The notes: generated by a model not told the origin, from the letters alone. DNA of 64,000 nt from Siniperca chuatsi (GCF_020085105.1 NC_058062.1:968001-1032000), one strand, 5' to 3'. Positions 1-12,855 are shown, counted from the first letter of the stretch. Program-made: numbers and translations.

Positions 1-2448
1 AGCGGTAAGAAACGTGTGCGCTGCAGTGGCAGTCAACGCGCCACACCATCGTCACAACATGACGAGTTTTAATGTTTGGGATTTTGCTCATAAAACATTT
101 GCACAAACCTGTTTTTAATGTTATGAAACGTCAATATGCATTCTTCATTTTTCTCTTTTACTGGAATTAAGCTACCAGCCAAAGTTTTAAGAGAATATGA
201 GGGAACATTAAACTGTGAGAGGTAGAAGCAATGAAAGCACACGTAGAGCCTGAGGGGCACTGAAGCTGCTGTGCACTTTTATAATGATTTATACATTTGA
301 GATGGCAGAAACTGCTGCAGAAACTCCCTGCAGACAGACGGGGGGGGCATTCTGTCCCTTCTCATTCCTTAAACTGTTTGAGGGTTAAGATTTGTATCAG
401 GGTGAAGGGTGGAGTTAGGATTAGGCTACGGTTGCGTTTAGGATGTGGAGTATTTATGTTAATGAGGGTCCCCAGAGGCACTGCAAACACACACACACAC
501 ACACACACACACTCAGCAGTGTGGATATTAAGCATCTCGTCGTGGCGACACAAACCTGTTTTACTCAGCCACGTTGTGGGAAAGCCCCTCGAGGCAAGTT
601 GTGATTTGTGACATTGGGCTGTATAAATAAAACGGACCAAAGTGACAACTCTCACTGTGGGAATGAATGAATGAATGTCTCCATCAGGCCATTAATTTCA
701 ATTCAGTTCATAACAGAAGTTATCTCACTGCACTTTTCCTACAGAGCACTATAATATTATTTACAGAGACCCAACAAATCCCACTACGAGCGAGCGCTTG
801 GCCACAGCGGCAAGGAAAAGCTTCCTTTAACAGGCAGAAACCTGACAGAACCATTAACATTTAAAACAGAAACAGAAACGTTTAAAAATCCTCTTTTTAC
901 CTCTAAAATGTGGCTATTATAACCACGCTCTTCTAGAAATATTCACTTTCTTTGTTTCCCATGAGAAAACCAACAAAATCAAATTGTCTGTCTATCAAAA
1001 AAGGAGGAGAGGAGTATTAATTTCTGCTGTGCAGGTAAGGTATGAGGAATGAAGCCCAGAGGGGTTGATAAATAATGTCTCACCTGTGGTGATGGGAGGT
1101 AATTAAATCCTGATCGCAGGCGTGAAACAGCCTGCAGAGCTGGCAAAACACCGAGAGGGCTTTAAAAGTACAAGTTTCAGTAGAGGCTTAAAAAAATAGC
1201 AACAAAATGTGAAGCAAAAATGACAAAAGATGGGAAAAAAAGGGGAAAGTGAACTGTAACGGTCGAATGGATGTTTGGCGAGGACCAGCAGGGGGCAGTG
1301 CCGTTACGCTCTTGGGCCCGAGGCTTCACGCTGTCAAAACTTTAAACCTGCAGAACTTCTTTACAGTATTACACATTTCCCAAACGTGGAGTTTATTTAC
1401 GAAAAGCTTTCCGAGTAGTTTCTGTGTCGGTGTGCGGCACGCGGCGTGTTCTTACCTTATTCGCCGTGTTCTACTGTACATGTTACTTGTAGCTACATGC
1501 ATTAGAATGTAAATTGCATTGTGTTTCCTTGTGATAAAGTTTGATTTAAAGATAAGTTTTAGCGTTGGCGTGCGACTGGAGTAAAGCCACAGTGTCACAG
1601 CTGCAGCGGAGCTCACTCCGTACGAAACGGACGCTAAGTTTGTTTGAGTTTTTTCCGTTTTGGACACTTTCTACAAAAACAAATATTTACATTTATTCTT
1701 TGTTTTTACTACTCTGCCTTTTCTACTCTTTGTTTTGAACGGTGCTACATAAATAGTTATTATTATTACTACATTTATCTGATGGCTGGAGTTTATTATT
1801 AAAAAAAGCAGCTGTGATTTGAATCCCTTTATCTTATATTTAAGTTCATTATCTTGTAAACTCAGAATAACAAAGTGGTTAAACCACCTTTTGCTTTCTT
1901 GCAATATTGAGATAAATATCCCTCAAAGTAAACAAACAGTGTTACATTTTAGTTTCATGTCATGCTGTGAGTCTTCAGGAAGCCGCGAGCAGCCGCAGCT
2001 TCTGTTGTTATTATCATTATTTTTGTATAACGATGCTCGAAACAGAATGAAGTCACTTCGATCAGCTGACTCGTCAGATTCAGGAGGATTTACATTCATG
2101 TATCTTCATCTCAGGGTCACGAGGTCATTTTTATAATTTATATTTATATTATAATGTCTCGGGGTAACAGATGTTTTCTTTTCTGATAATTAATTATCAC
2201 AGAAAATTACTTTAATTGTTTTTTAAACATGGCCGCTCTCAGCTTCCGTACTGATTCATTTGACATTTGTGTTTTTATAAATATTCATCCAGTCGTATCT
2301 GTACGTACTTGCTGCTGTTTGATGCTGAACTGCATTTCGTTGTACTGGTATTTACTGGTTGCATCACACCTCGACCGTAGAAAAGTGTAATAAACTGCAG
2401 GTAACCATAGCAACAGGACCGACAGAAACGCTGTTAAAATGAAAATGG
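1..2448. other. gene-free flank
   Basis: No exon, conserved domain or RNA gene is visible on either strand. The only clear structure is a CA dinucleotide run at 487-512. Open frames here are short and have no family features. This is the sequence downstream of keratin gene A. Confidence 0.6.
487..512. repeat. (CA)n microsatellite
   Basis: About 13 uninterrupted CA dinucleotides. Confidence 0.95.
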
Positions 2449-2456
2449 ATGAAAAG

Positions 2457-2494
2457 TTTATTTGGACTCTCGTTTTATTGTTTTCATTTTTATT
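2457..2494 (-). terminator. poly(A) signals of keratin gene A
   Basis: Three AATAAA hexamers on the minus strand at 2489-2494, 2474-2479 and 2457-2462. They lie 55-90 nt past the gene A stop codon, where a 3' end is expected. Confidence 0.6.
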
Positions 2495-2548
2495 GTCAAC
2501 ATCAGTGAACGAGGATGAGGATGACTGGCTGTCGCCCTCTGCAGCTGC

Positions 2549-5500
2549 TCAGTGGCCGTGGTGGGAGGAAGAGGAGACCACCATCCCATCAATGATCTGC
2601 GGATCTATCACCGTCCGCTTGATCTTCTGGGTCGAGGAGGAGGAGCCTGACTGGACGCTGTCGACCAATCAGAAAACAGATCACGGTAAGCTGCATATCT
2701 TTGGGTTTTGGACAAAAACGAGACATTTTGAAGACATCGATAATGGAATTATCCGCGCTAACATTTTTTAAATAATTTGAATTTTTCAGATTTTATTTAG
2801 TCAGTGACATCATATTTTCTGTTGAGTTGATTTTATTTATTTATTATTTATATAACATGAAGGTCTAAAGTGTTTCAAAGCTTCTCCACACTGCAGGGAA
2901 CACACGGAGAATTATTAGATACCACAAATATAACTTTTCACTTCCTACTTAACAACTTATAACTCACAACTGAAATACTAATTACTTTCACTGATTTTCT
3001 TCCTAAATTGCTCTTTAATTTACTGCAACTACTTGAATACTTAATGACTCTTTACTAAATACTTACCACTTATCTAATACTATATAATAAATCTAATATC
3101 TAATAATATAATAGATATAATAATCTAATTACTTATTTCTTTATTGGCCCAAAAGTAGTCTAAACAAGTTTTATTTGTAGTCCATAACCCCCCACACCCG
3201 GTGTCGGGCCTCCTCAGGTGGGACCATGAACCCCTGAGTCCGACCCTCCTGCTGAGTCTCACCAGCTGCCGGCCTCTCCGTCCAGCAGCCTCCTGTACTC
3301 GGCGATCTCCAGCTCCAGTCTGGTCTTGATGTCCAGCAGGATCTGGTACTCCTGGGACTGCCTCTCCAGGTCGGCCCTCAGGTGCGTCAGCTGCTCCTCC
3401 AGGCACGACACCTGAGGAGGTTAAAGGCTTCATCAAACTGTACCGCAAAAGAGCAACAACAGTCTGAAATATGAAGTAAAACACCGTCTCACCTGCATCT
3501 GGTACCCGCTGAGCCGCGCGCCGTAGCGGTTTTGTGTCTCAGCCAGCGTGGCCTCCAGCGACGCTCTCTGCAGAAACAAAACACGAGTTGTTGTCTCACA
3601 GCATGTTCTCACTCGGCTTTCCAGCTCCACGGAGACGCCATTTTTATTTGGCAGCACTGAGCAGAAGGAATCCCGCGCCATCTTTGATTTCACATGATTT
3701 ATATGGATGTTAATGGAAGAGACTTTTCTCTGTCATGTCGGTTGTTACTTCACACCTGCCTGACAGTTTTTCCACCTTTAAAAGTTGCTAAGAATTTTGC
3801 CGGTGAGTTAGTTTTTTCAACGTTCGACGTTCGGTAATAAAATTCAGATCTTTTTTCTTTTTTTTTCATTTTAACATTTAAATAGTTTTGAAAAAAAAAA
3901 TAGTTTAACTGTTTACAAAAATCTAAATTTGTATAAAAATGCAAAAATGTGTAAAACTTTTGGCTTTTTAAAAACACTGACACATGATTTAGTTTCAATT
4001 TTGCCAATTTTCATATGTCGACAGAATCCAATCAAACCAGCTGACACGTTGTCATGACGACTGCACCAGCAGTGAAGTAACTAAGTACTGAAGTACAATT
4101 ATAGGTACTTGTACTTTACTTTCTACTTCGACTCCGTTACGTCTCAGAGGGAAACACTGTACTTTTTACTGCGCTACGTTTATTTGATAACTTCAGTTAA
4201 TTTGCAGATCCAGATTAATAAAACAAAATATAATCAACAAATAAATTATAATGTATTATTATGAATAAAGATAAGACTTTATTGATCCTGTGGTGAAATT
4301 CACAAGCTGCCCAGCTGTATTTAGAGTAATATATATATATAATATATATAAAGTCAATAAAAGTAGCTCCACCTTCAGCAGCTGCAACATTAAAGTGATG
4401 AACACATTAATGCATCAATAATTATGATCCAGTAATATAAAATATATGATTCTGCATGATGAGCACTTTTACTTTTGGTGCTTTAAGTTTATTTTGATGC
4501 TGATACTTTTGTACTTTTACTGAAGTAAAGTTTTGAATGCAGGACTTTTACTTGTAGCAGAGTACTTCTACGCTGTGGTGTCAGTACTTTTACTGCAGTA
4601 GAAGATCAGAGTGCTTCCTGCTCGGCGACACTCACCATGGCCAGCGTGGACTGCAGCTCGATCTGCAGAGCCTGCAGCGTCCGTCTGATCTCCGTGACCT
4701 CCGTCCTGGACGTCTGCAGGTGGACCGTCTGGGTGACCACCTCTTGGTTCAGAGTCTCTGTCTGCACCGGGCACAAACACACACAGATCCAATCTACACG
4801 TGAACGTAAGGTCAATCTCTGCGTCCGCAGGAAGTGATGTCATGGCGTTACCTTGGTCTGGAACCAGCACTCCAGCTCTCTGTGGTTCTTGGCGGCGATG
4901 GCTTCGTAGTGCTCTCTGATCTCGGCTATGATCTTGTTGAGGTCTTGTGCTGGAGCGGCGTCCACCTCCACGTGGACCTGACCGCTCATCTGAGCTCGCA
5001 TCGCCAGCAGCTCCTGCAGATAAACCGCAAACACAACCGTTTACTGCGTCCGCTCTTCATCAGCGCTGACGTTAACGGGCTCTGTCCTCAGGTAGTTAAA
5101 CTCAGACTAGTCCTTCACTGAGGCCGTTATTTAACGGATATTTATATTCTAGTTATATTTATCTATTATATTCTATTTTAGTTCAAGATTAGGATTACTG
5201 CCTGTCCGGGAAAGCCATGCGAACATCAGAAAATCAATCACGTTAGTGCTGAAATGGTTAATAACAACAACAACAATAATAATAATAATAATCACCAAAT
5301 TCAAATCATAACCTCTCTTTGTTGCCTTATTGTTTTGTATTATTGTCTCTATATTTTCTTACATCTCCTACCTTTTTTTACTATGTCGCGTTGCACTAAT
5401 AAAAAATAAAAATGTAAAAAATCTTTATTTATACAGCACGTTGATTGTCAGAATAAACTTTTCTCTGTTTTAAATCATTTCAGTTTGAGTGTTAGGGGTT

Positions 5501-8500
5501 TTGGTCGGGCACGCAGTGTGTCCGGGTGTAATGAGCAGCACGGCCTCTGGGGGCTGCTAGCGGGGCGTTTACGCTGTCGATCCTGTGAGTCTGTGGCTGC
5601 CAATATTTAAACAAAATAAATTAATTAAGCTGAAATGTACTTTTCCATTGATGTGCGCATAATATATGACAAAATTAAAAGCAAATTAAAAAACAAATAC
5701 ATTTTTTAATTTTAAAGTTTGAAACTGTATAAATACTGTACTGCCAAAATTAAAATGGAAAACTACATTGACAATTGATTTTCAGTGTACAGAGGATAAC
5801 ACAGTGATAATCAAACTGAATGTGACCTGAACTTTTACACATCGGCTGACAATAAAAATGTTCTAATGAAAATGACAGAAATGGCTTTTTATTTTATTTT
5901 TATTTATTTAAATGATTAATTATGAAACGTATTCTGATTTTTCTAATTAAAATGAAATGTTTTGTAATCTGTCTGCTACTGTTACACTTATTTACTTATT
6001 TAATTATATTTAATATGTCTCTGTAAAGTGCTTTGGTTTTAAACGTGCTCTATAAGTAAATGAACAGGACCTGACACAGTCCGGTCGAGGTGTTTTTCGT
6101 GCTCACTGACCTCCTCGTGGTTCTTCCTGAGGAAGACCAGCTCCTCCCTCAGACAGTCGATCTGCACGCCGAGGTCGGTCTTGGCCAGGTTCAGTTCATC
6201 CAGGACTCTCCTCAACCCGGCGATGTCGGCTTCTATCGACTGACGCATAGCCAGCTCGTTCTCGAACCTGCAGGCGAGGAAACGGGAGGAAGAGGAGGGT
6301 GAGTGACGGCTATGATGCTCTGCTGGTTGTATAAACATTATTAAATCTGTTATGAGTCAGAGCTGCTATTAAACTCTGATTCTGGATCTGATCTCCTTTA
6401 ATTTGTCCCCCGTCTGTAAATATCAACACTAAATACTAACTGAGGCAACAACGACGTGAAACCTCAGCACATAAATGTCACTAAGTATAGACTCGTACAG
6501 AAATAATCCCTCTCAGTCATCACTTACGACCCGCTAGAAGTGTGTGGCGGCTTCTGTATCTGCAGAGCTGCGGCCCTCTGCCCGAATTTTCTTAGTTTCT
6601 TATTAGTTTGCTGTGTTCGGGACGTTTCTGGGCGTCAACCTTTGGGCAGCGGTGTGCAGCCCCCAGCCAATAACAGCGCAGTGTGTAGCACCCAGCCAAT
6701 AACAGCGCAGTGTGCAGCCCCCAGCCAATAACAGCGCAGTGTGTAGCCCCCAGCCAATAACAGCATGGCATGTAGCCCCCAGCCAATAACAAGGCAGTGT
6801 GTAGCCCCCAGCCAATAACAGCACGGTGTGTAGCCCCCAGCCAATAACAGCATGGCATGTAGCCCCCAGCCAATAACAAGGCAGTGTGCAGCCCCCAGCC
6901 AATAACAGCACGGTGTGTAGCCCCCAGCCGATAACAGCACGGCGTGTAGCCCCCAGCCAATAACAGCGCAGTGTGTAGCCCCCAACCAATAGCAGCGCAG
7001 TGTGCAGCCCCCAGCCAATAACAGCGCAGTGTGTAGCCCCCAGCCGATAACAGCACGGCGTGTAGCCCCCAGCCAATAACAGCGCAGTGTGTAGCCCCCA
7101 ACCAATAGCAGCGCAGTGTGCAGCCCCCAGCCAATAACAGCACGGAATGTAGCCCCCAGCCAATAACAGCGCAGTGTGTAGCCCCCAGCCAATAACAGCG
7201 CAGTGTGTAGCCCCCAACCAATAACACCACGGTGTGTAGCCCCCAGCCAATAACAGCATGGCGTGTAGCCCCCAGCCAATAACAAGGCAGTGTGTAGCCC
7301 CCAGCCAATAACAGCACGGTGTGTAGCCCCCAGCCAATAACAGCATGGCATGTAGCCCCCAGCCAATAACAAGGCAGTGTGCAGCCCCCAGCCAATAACA
7401 GCACGGTGTGTAGCCCCCAGCCAATAACAGCGCAGTGTGTAGCACCCAGCCAATAACAGCGTGCAGGCTGTGAGGTCGGGACTCTCTAAGAACGTAACGT
7501 CTCCGTCTCTCTGCTCTGCTGCCGGTCTGTGCTGTGCGTCTGTTTGACCGAGGGCGGGGCTGCACACGCAGGCCGAGCAGAGGATGAAGCCGCTCCTTCC
7601 TGCAGGGTTGTGCGGAGGTGTCGGAATAAAGAAATAAAATAAAAAATATTCTGCATGGACACGACAGGGTCACTGTTTTCAACCAAACTTTTATTAAAAT
7701 GGTGTTTCCTAGTACTTGTACTGTTACTACTGCAGCTAGCAGCTAATATCGCAGCTGCTCCAGATTTTTTATTAAAATGTTCTTCTTCATTTTTACAGGC
7801 CCCTGATGTTTTTGGTTTTGAGAAACTGACCACTCTGCTGCAGCTTCTCCTTCTCCTTCAAAACATCTGTCACAACACAGAGAGGAGCTGCAGCAGAGTT
7901 GCTGATCTGTCAAACTAAACACATCTTTGCACAGTTATAAATGGTGGAAAATGGCATTTTATTAAGGTTTAAAAGCAGTGAAAGCGCCCTTTATGTGTCT
8001 TTCAGTCTTTGTTGGTGAAGGTCGACATGTGACCAGCTGATCTCGTGACAAATGTCCTTCATTCGATGATGTTTAAGACCTAATTTAAAGGGTTTTGTGC
8101 CTGATGCTGCAGCAGGTCACAGTGAGAAATCTACAGCTTCTCAGCTGGGTCATATTAAGTAAAACACCAATTAGTAGAATGTGTCAGCTTTAATGAGACA
8201 GATAGTTGTTGCATGAATGAATGTGACTTCCTGCAGCGTGTTGAAGCCTGTTTGTCTTCATAGGAACAGATTTAGGAGTTGAAGTGGAGCTCCTGCATGA
8301 TAAAACATGAATATCTCACCTGTCAATCAATTAACACCTGAGCCTGTTTATCAGTGTCACAGGGTTTCGTTATCCATCTGAAACTGTGTTCTCATGCTTT
8401 TGCGGTTTCACAGATTCATTCAAACCTACTCATCATGCAGTCTGATCAGGTCTGATCAGGTCTAGACCAGATCTATAATCAGATAAAACTGATGCAGTAA

Positions 8501-10822
8501 CTTTGTCATCTAAACCAATCAGCAGAACAACTACTGCAAATACTACTACTACTACAACTACTACAACTACTGCAGATACTTCTACTGCAACTAATACTAC
8601 TACTACTACTGCAGATACTACTACAACTACTACTGTTACTACTGCAGATACTACTACAACTACTACTGTTACTACTGCAGATACTGCTACTACAACTACT
8701 ACTACTACAACTACTGCTAATACTACTACTGCTACAACTACTACTGTTACTACTGCAGATACTACTGCAGATACTGCTACTGCAACTAATACTGCTACTA
8801 CTGCAGATACTACTACTGCAACTAATACTGTTACTACTGCAGATACTACTACTGCAACTAATACTGTTACTACTGCAGATACTACTACAACTACTACTAC
8901 TACAACTACTGCAAATACTACTACTGCTACAACTACTACTGTTACTACTGCAGATACTACTGCAGATACTGCTACTGCAACTAATACTGCTACAACTGCA
9001 GATACTACTACTACAGCTAATACTGTTACTACTGCAGATACTACTGCAGATACTGCTACTGCAACTAATACTGTTACTACTGCAGATACAATTGCAACTA
9101 CCACCACTGCTACTGCTGTTACTTGTACTATTACTATTGCAGATACTACTACAACTACTACTACTACTACAACTACTGCAGATACTGCTACTGCAACTAA
9201 TACTGTTACTACTGCAGATACTGCTACTACAAACTACTGCAGATACTACTACCGCAACTAATACTACTACTACTACCGCAGATACTACTACAACTACTAC
9301 TACTACAACTACTGCAAATACTACTACTGCTACAACTACTACTGTTACTACTGCAGATACTACTGCAGATACTGCTACTGCAACTAATACTGCTACAACT
9401 GCAGATACTACTACTACAGCTAATACTGTTACTACTGCAGATACTACTGCAGATACTGCTACTGCAACTAACACTGTTACTACTGCAGATACAATTGCAA
9501 CTACCACCACTGCTACTGCTGTTACTTGTACTATTACTATTGCAGATACTACTACAACTACTACTACTACAACTACTGCAGATACTGCTACTGCAACTAA
9601 TACTGTTACTACTGCAGATACTGCTACTACAACTACTGCAGATACTACTACTGCAACTAATACTACTACTACTACTGCAGATACTACTACAACTGCTACT
9701 ACTACAACTACTGCATATACTACTACTGCTACAACTACTACTGTTACTACTGCAGATACTACTGCAGATACTACTACTACAACTAATACTGTTACTACTG
9801 CAGATACAATTGCAACTACCACCACTGCTACTGCTGTTACTTGTACTATTACTATTGCTTCTTACTACTACTACACTACTACTACAGTAAGTACTGCTGC
9901 TGGGGGGGGGACTCACTTGACCCTGAAGTCGTCTGCAGTCAGGCGGGCGTTGTCGATGCGCAGATGGACGGCTCCGTTCACCCTGATGGCGTCCTGAATC
10001 TGGAGAAGACAAACAGAGTTTTCACTGTTTCATCATCTCATCACTCGCATGTGAGAACCAAAACTCCAGTTTATGTTCTCTTCCAGGATGCCAGTAGTAC
10101 GTTTTCAAAATAATATATAATATCATCAATATGGCTTCTGATGAAAGCACTAAAGGTTTTCCACAAACGTCTCTGTAGAGGGACGTACCAAAATATAATC
10201 ATAGGAGGAATCTACAACCAATATTTCAATATGTGTTATAAATTCCACCCAGTTAGTCTGGAGATCTACAGATGATGTAGCAGGAGATGACACATCATCA
10301 TCATGAGCTCCTTCACTGAACCTGCACGTTACCTGTGAGGACGAGTTTTACCTTGGCAGTGAGGTCACAGATGGTGACGTAGAAGGCGCTGTAGTCCCTG
10401 GCCTTGGGGCCGACCTTGCACTCCACAAACTGCCTGATCTTCAGCTCCAGCTCGGCGTTGGCCTTCTCCAGGGAGTGCACCTTGGCCAGGTAGGTGGCCA
10501 GGCGGTCGTTCAGGTTCTGCATGGTGAACTTCTCGTTGCCGATGACGGCGTCGTTCACACCGCACACGTTATAGTTGACAGAGTAGCCTCCACCAAAGCA
10601 ACCGCCGCCGCCGTAGCCACCGCCGTAGCCACCGCCGTAGCCACCGCCGTAGTCTCCACCCTTGGAAGTGGAGGAGATGCGGACCCCACAGCCTCCTGCT
10701 CCTCCGTACACACTGCCAGACTTCACATGTGACACCTGTCCACCACCGATCATGGTGCCGCAGGTCCTCCCCGTGGAGGTCCTCACCGACCCGGAGTTAG
10801 AGCGAGACATGATGGAGGTCAT
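2549..10822 (-). CDS. type I keratin, gene A (8 coding exons)
   Basis: Acidic keratin that pairs with a type II keratin in cytoplasmic intermediate filaments. Exons, 5' to 3' on the minus strand: 10352-10822, 9917-9999, 6111-6267, 4852-5013, 4636-4761, 3493-3567, 3263-3411, 2549-2657; total 1332 nt, 443 aa. The head (about 1-97) is Gly/Ser-rich with GGGY loops. The rod (about 98-405) opens with [12 protein letters not shown] and closes with [11 protein letters not shown]. The tail is short and contains [11 protein letters not shown]. All junctions are GT-AG and in phase. The start at 10822 sits about 75 nt below a TATA-like box. Odd features: the usual sixth exon (221-224 bp in B, C and D) is split by an 81-bp phase-0 intron, helix 1A reads [12 protein letters not shown] where its neighbours have YLEKVRKLE, and intron 2 (3.6 kb) carries two large repeat arrays. 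Type I keratin identity is firm; orthology to a named keratin is not. Confidence 0.9.
4078..4610 (+). repeat. interspersed repeat R1 in gene A intron
   Basis: AT-rich element ending in TACTTTTACTGCAGTA-type sequence, lying just downstream of exon 5 in the intron between gene A exons 5 and 6a. The part from about 4330 to 4600 matches 56130-56370 almost base for base. Reverse-oriented relatives lie at 26635-26955 and around 44630-45170, and diverged pieces at 57410-57580, 58255-58400 and 58800-58960. The family is likely an old non-autonomous DNA element; I cannot name it. Confidence 0.7.
6653..7464. repeat. 29-bp minisatellite, 28 copies
   Basis: Tandem array in gene A intron 2. The CCAAT core recurs from 6667 to 7450 in exact 29-base steps (783/29 = 27 intervals, so 28 units), with no net length change between units. 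The unit reads AGCCCCCAGCCAATAACAGC plus a variable 9-base end such as GCAGTGTGT. Point variants recur among units, including two with CCGAT, which suggests homogenisation by unequal exchange. There are no spacers. Confidence 0.95.
8516..9893. repeat. degenerate (ACT)n trinucleotide array with higher-order copies
   Basis: About 1.4 kb of ACT/GCA/GAT triplets in gene A intron 2, ending only 23 bases from the exon 2 splice donor. A distinctive block containing GCAGATACAATTGCAACTA recurs at about 9082, 9485 and 9800, showing segmental duplications with steps of roughly 403 and 315 bp on top of the triplet repeat. The long threonine-rich (plus) and valine/serine-rich (minus) open frames here are by-products of the repeat. 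Confidence 0.95.
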
Positions 10823-10895
10823 GATGGATGCTGTCTTTCTGCTGTGGTTGGAGACGACACTGTGAGGAGAGTGAGGAGCCGCAGGACTCTCGCCT

Positions 10896-10905
10896 CCTAT
10901 TTAAA
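10896..10905 (-). promoter_or_regulatory. TATA-like box, gene A
   Basis: TTTAAATAGG on the minus strand, followed by AGGCGAG. It lies about 75 nt upstream of the gene A ATG, as in the other three keratin genes. Confidence 0.55.
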
Positions 10906-10919
10906 CCTCCTGCAGCCAA

Positions 10920-12420
10920 AGAGCTCAGTCACTCAGCAAATACAGGCGGGGAGCCAGGTATGTGCACTTTACGCCTGTCCTGGGTGTGGCGGGGGATGGT
11001 CAGGGAAAAATGTAACCTTCAAACCTGCTTATTTGCGTGATAATGATGGGTTCTGTTTATCAAGACCAGGGTGTAAGGTCACCAGGACCTCCAGGCCTGG
11101 TTGGACCTTTGGATTGTAATTAACAAGCAGGGAAAGCAAATCTGTCCAAAGGCAGGAAAAGTTCAGTCAATCAAAAGTGAATTTACAGAAGTACAGTGTA
11201 GTGAAAACTTCTAGGTTTCAGTGAGAGCTTTGGTAAATGTCAGTTAATTTCTGTGTGGGCGTTGGAGATAATTATACAGTTACAGGGAGTCTAAATGGCA
11301 CCAATGTGGTTAAAGTTAATGGTGGCTTGTAAAATCTCATCCTTTGTAATTATAATGAAAGACCTAGCCTAGTTTATTGCTTCTATCACACAAAATGATT
11401 GTTAAATTAATGTTTTTTGAGACAAGAACAAATCTTGGGATGGCCTGGGAGAGCATGAAGACCTGCAGGAAGAAGCTGGGAAAAGGTCGTATCGGACGCT
11501 CTGTTTATTCTAAACTACAAACATTTTGGAAACAAGAAAACAATGGAGAGGATTAAATCTGTGCATACAAATATTTTGTACTAACAACGCCAAATGAGAA
11601 GTCCTGGAAAAATGTCTAATTATTGACAAAATTAGGGTTTTGATTGGTTTACAGAAAATTATAATTTCAAAGCTTGGACAAAGGCAAAGCATGGAGCACT
11701 TGGTTGTATATACAAAACATTTAGTAGTTTGTATAAGCTGCACAATAACTGTTTGTTTCACATCGAGAATTTGCAACTGCAGGATCATACACCTGTCAGT
11801 GGGGATCAGGGCTGCAAAGGGTCGGGACATTTCCGGAAATAGTGAAGATGAGGCACCAGAGTCTGACATCGAGGAAGTCCATGGAGAGGATATGGAGGCC
11901 TGAGAGGAGTGTGTTTTTGGAGGGGGCTCATGGGGAATGTTTTTTTGTTGTTGTAATAGTTCAGTACAACTTATTTAATTAAAGTTCAACTCAATTGTTG
12001 ATTTTTTCATTTCTATTCGAAGGGTTCACAATTATGATATGGTAAAAGGTTTGTTTCTGTCTGTGTGCGACATGGTAAATACAGCCTGAGCTAATAATCC
12101 CCCGTATTTCCATTTTATCATATCATTTATTCATTTTATTTCCTGTTAATTCCCATGGAAAATTTCCACCTTGAATATTCCCAGAATTAGTGTGAATCCT
12201 TAAAAGCAGTTGTATTGTGACCACAGGGTTTATTAACATTTACAACTTCAATAACAGTAGCTTGTAAAATCACACATCGTCTGCAAATACGTTGAAACAG
12301 TTTCTGGTTTGTTGCTTTTATCACACAAACAGAAAATGACTGATTAATGCTTTTGGCGAAGTAGCATATACAACCAGAAACTATGAGTGAAAACATGAAT
12401 CAATGAAAACATGAACAAAT
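10920..12420. other. gene-free spacer with diverged repeats
   Basis: No exon recognised. The stretch 11310-11430 resembles 12240-12360 (shared GCTTGTAAAATC and TTTATCACACAAA-type words), and 11600-11730 resembles 14540-14660 (GGTTTACAGAAAA followed by CAAAGCAT). These look like old interspersed copies. Confidence 0.5.
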
Positions 12421-12489
12421 AATCAAATAATAATGAGTTCTTCAGATTTTATTAACACAATCAGTAGTGACACAGCAGGAGACGTTCCA

Positions 12490-12670
12490 GTCGCAGCAGC
12501 ACTTACTGTTGTAGCAGTAGTACTGTTGCTTCTAGTAGTAATACTATAGTACAATAGTAGTAGTACAAATAACAGTAGTAGTAGTACCATAAGCAAAGTT
12601 AGTCGAAGCAGTAATAAAAGCAACTGTTGTAGTAGTAGCAATGGTAGCAGCAGTAATCCTAGAAGCAACT
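12490..12670. repeat. degenerate AGT triplet block
   Basis: Loose run of GTAGTAGTA/GCAGCA triplets. A second similar block lies at 13130-13220, on the other side of a short inverted-repeat element. Confidence 0.7.
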
Positions 12671-12855
12671 TAATCTCTATAAGCAGATTCTGTAGGCAAG
12701 GGACGATTTTGGTGTCGGAAGCGTTCTGGTTTCCGTTTGTAGTCCGTTTGGAGTCAGAGTAGTATCGACCAATCATGTTTGAGCAGGTTTTGGTTACATA
12801 CAGCTAAACAGTCGGTGTGGAGAGCAAAAGAGGCGGAAAGCATTGGTTGAAATGT

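Noticed and set aside
2439..2771. 110-codon plus frame beginning with a hydrophobic, signal-like stretch
   Set aside because: It is antisense to the last exon and 3' region of keratin gene A, which explain the sequence better.
6653..7464. CRISPR-like array of 29-bp repeats
   Set aside because: The units are contiguous with no unique spacers, and the setting is a vertebrate intron.
6592..7682. Three long overlapping minus frames (270, 310 and 359 codons) rich in Trp, Leu and Gly
   Set aside because: They are the three phases of the stop-free 29-bp minisatellite in gene A intron 2, with no start context, splice support or non-repeat content.
8433..10012. Thr/Ala/Asp-rich plus frames and Val/Ser-rich minus frames up to 439 codons
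   Set aside because: They are direct translations of the ACT triplet array; similar frames occur in several phases on both strands.
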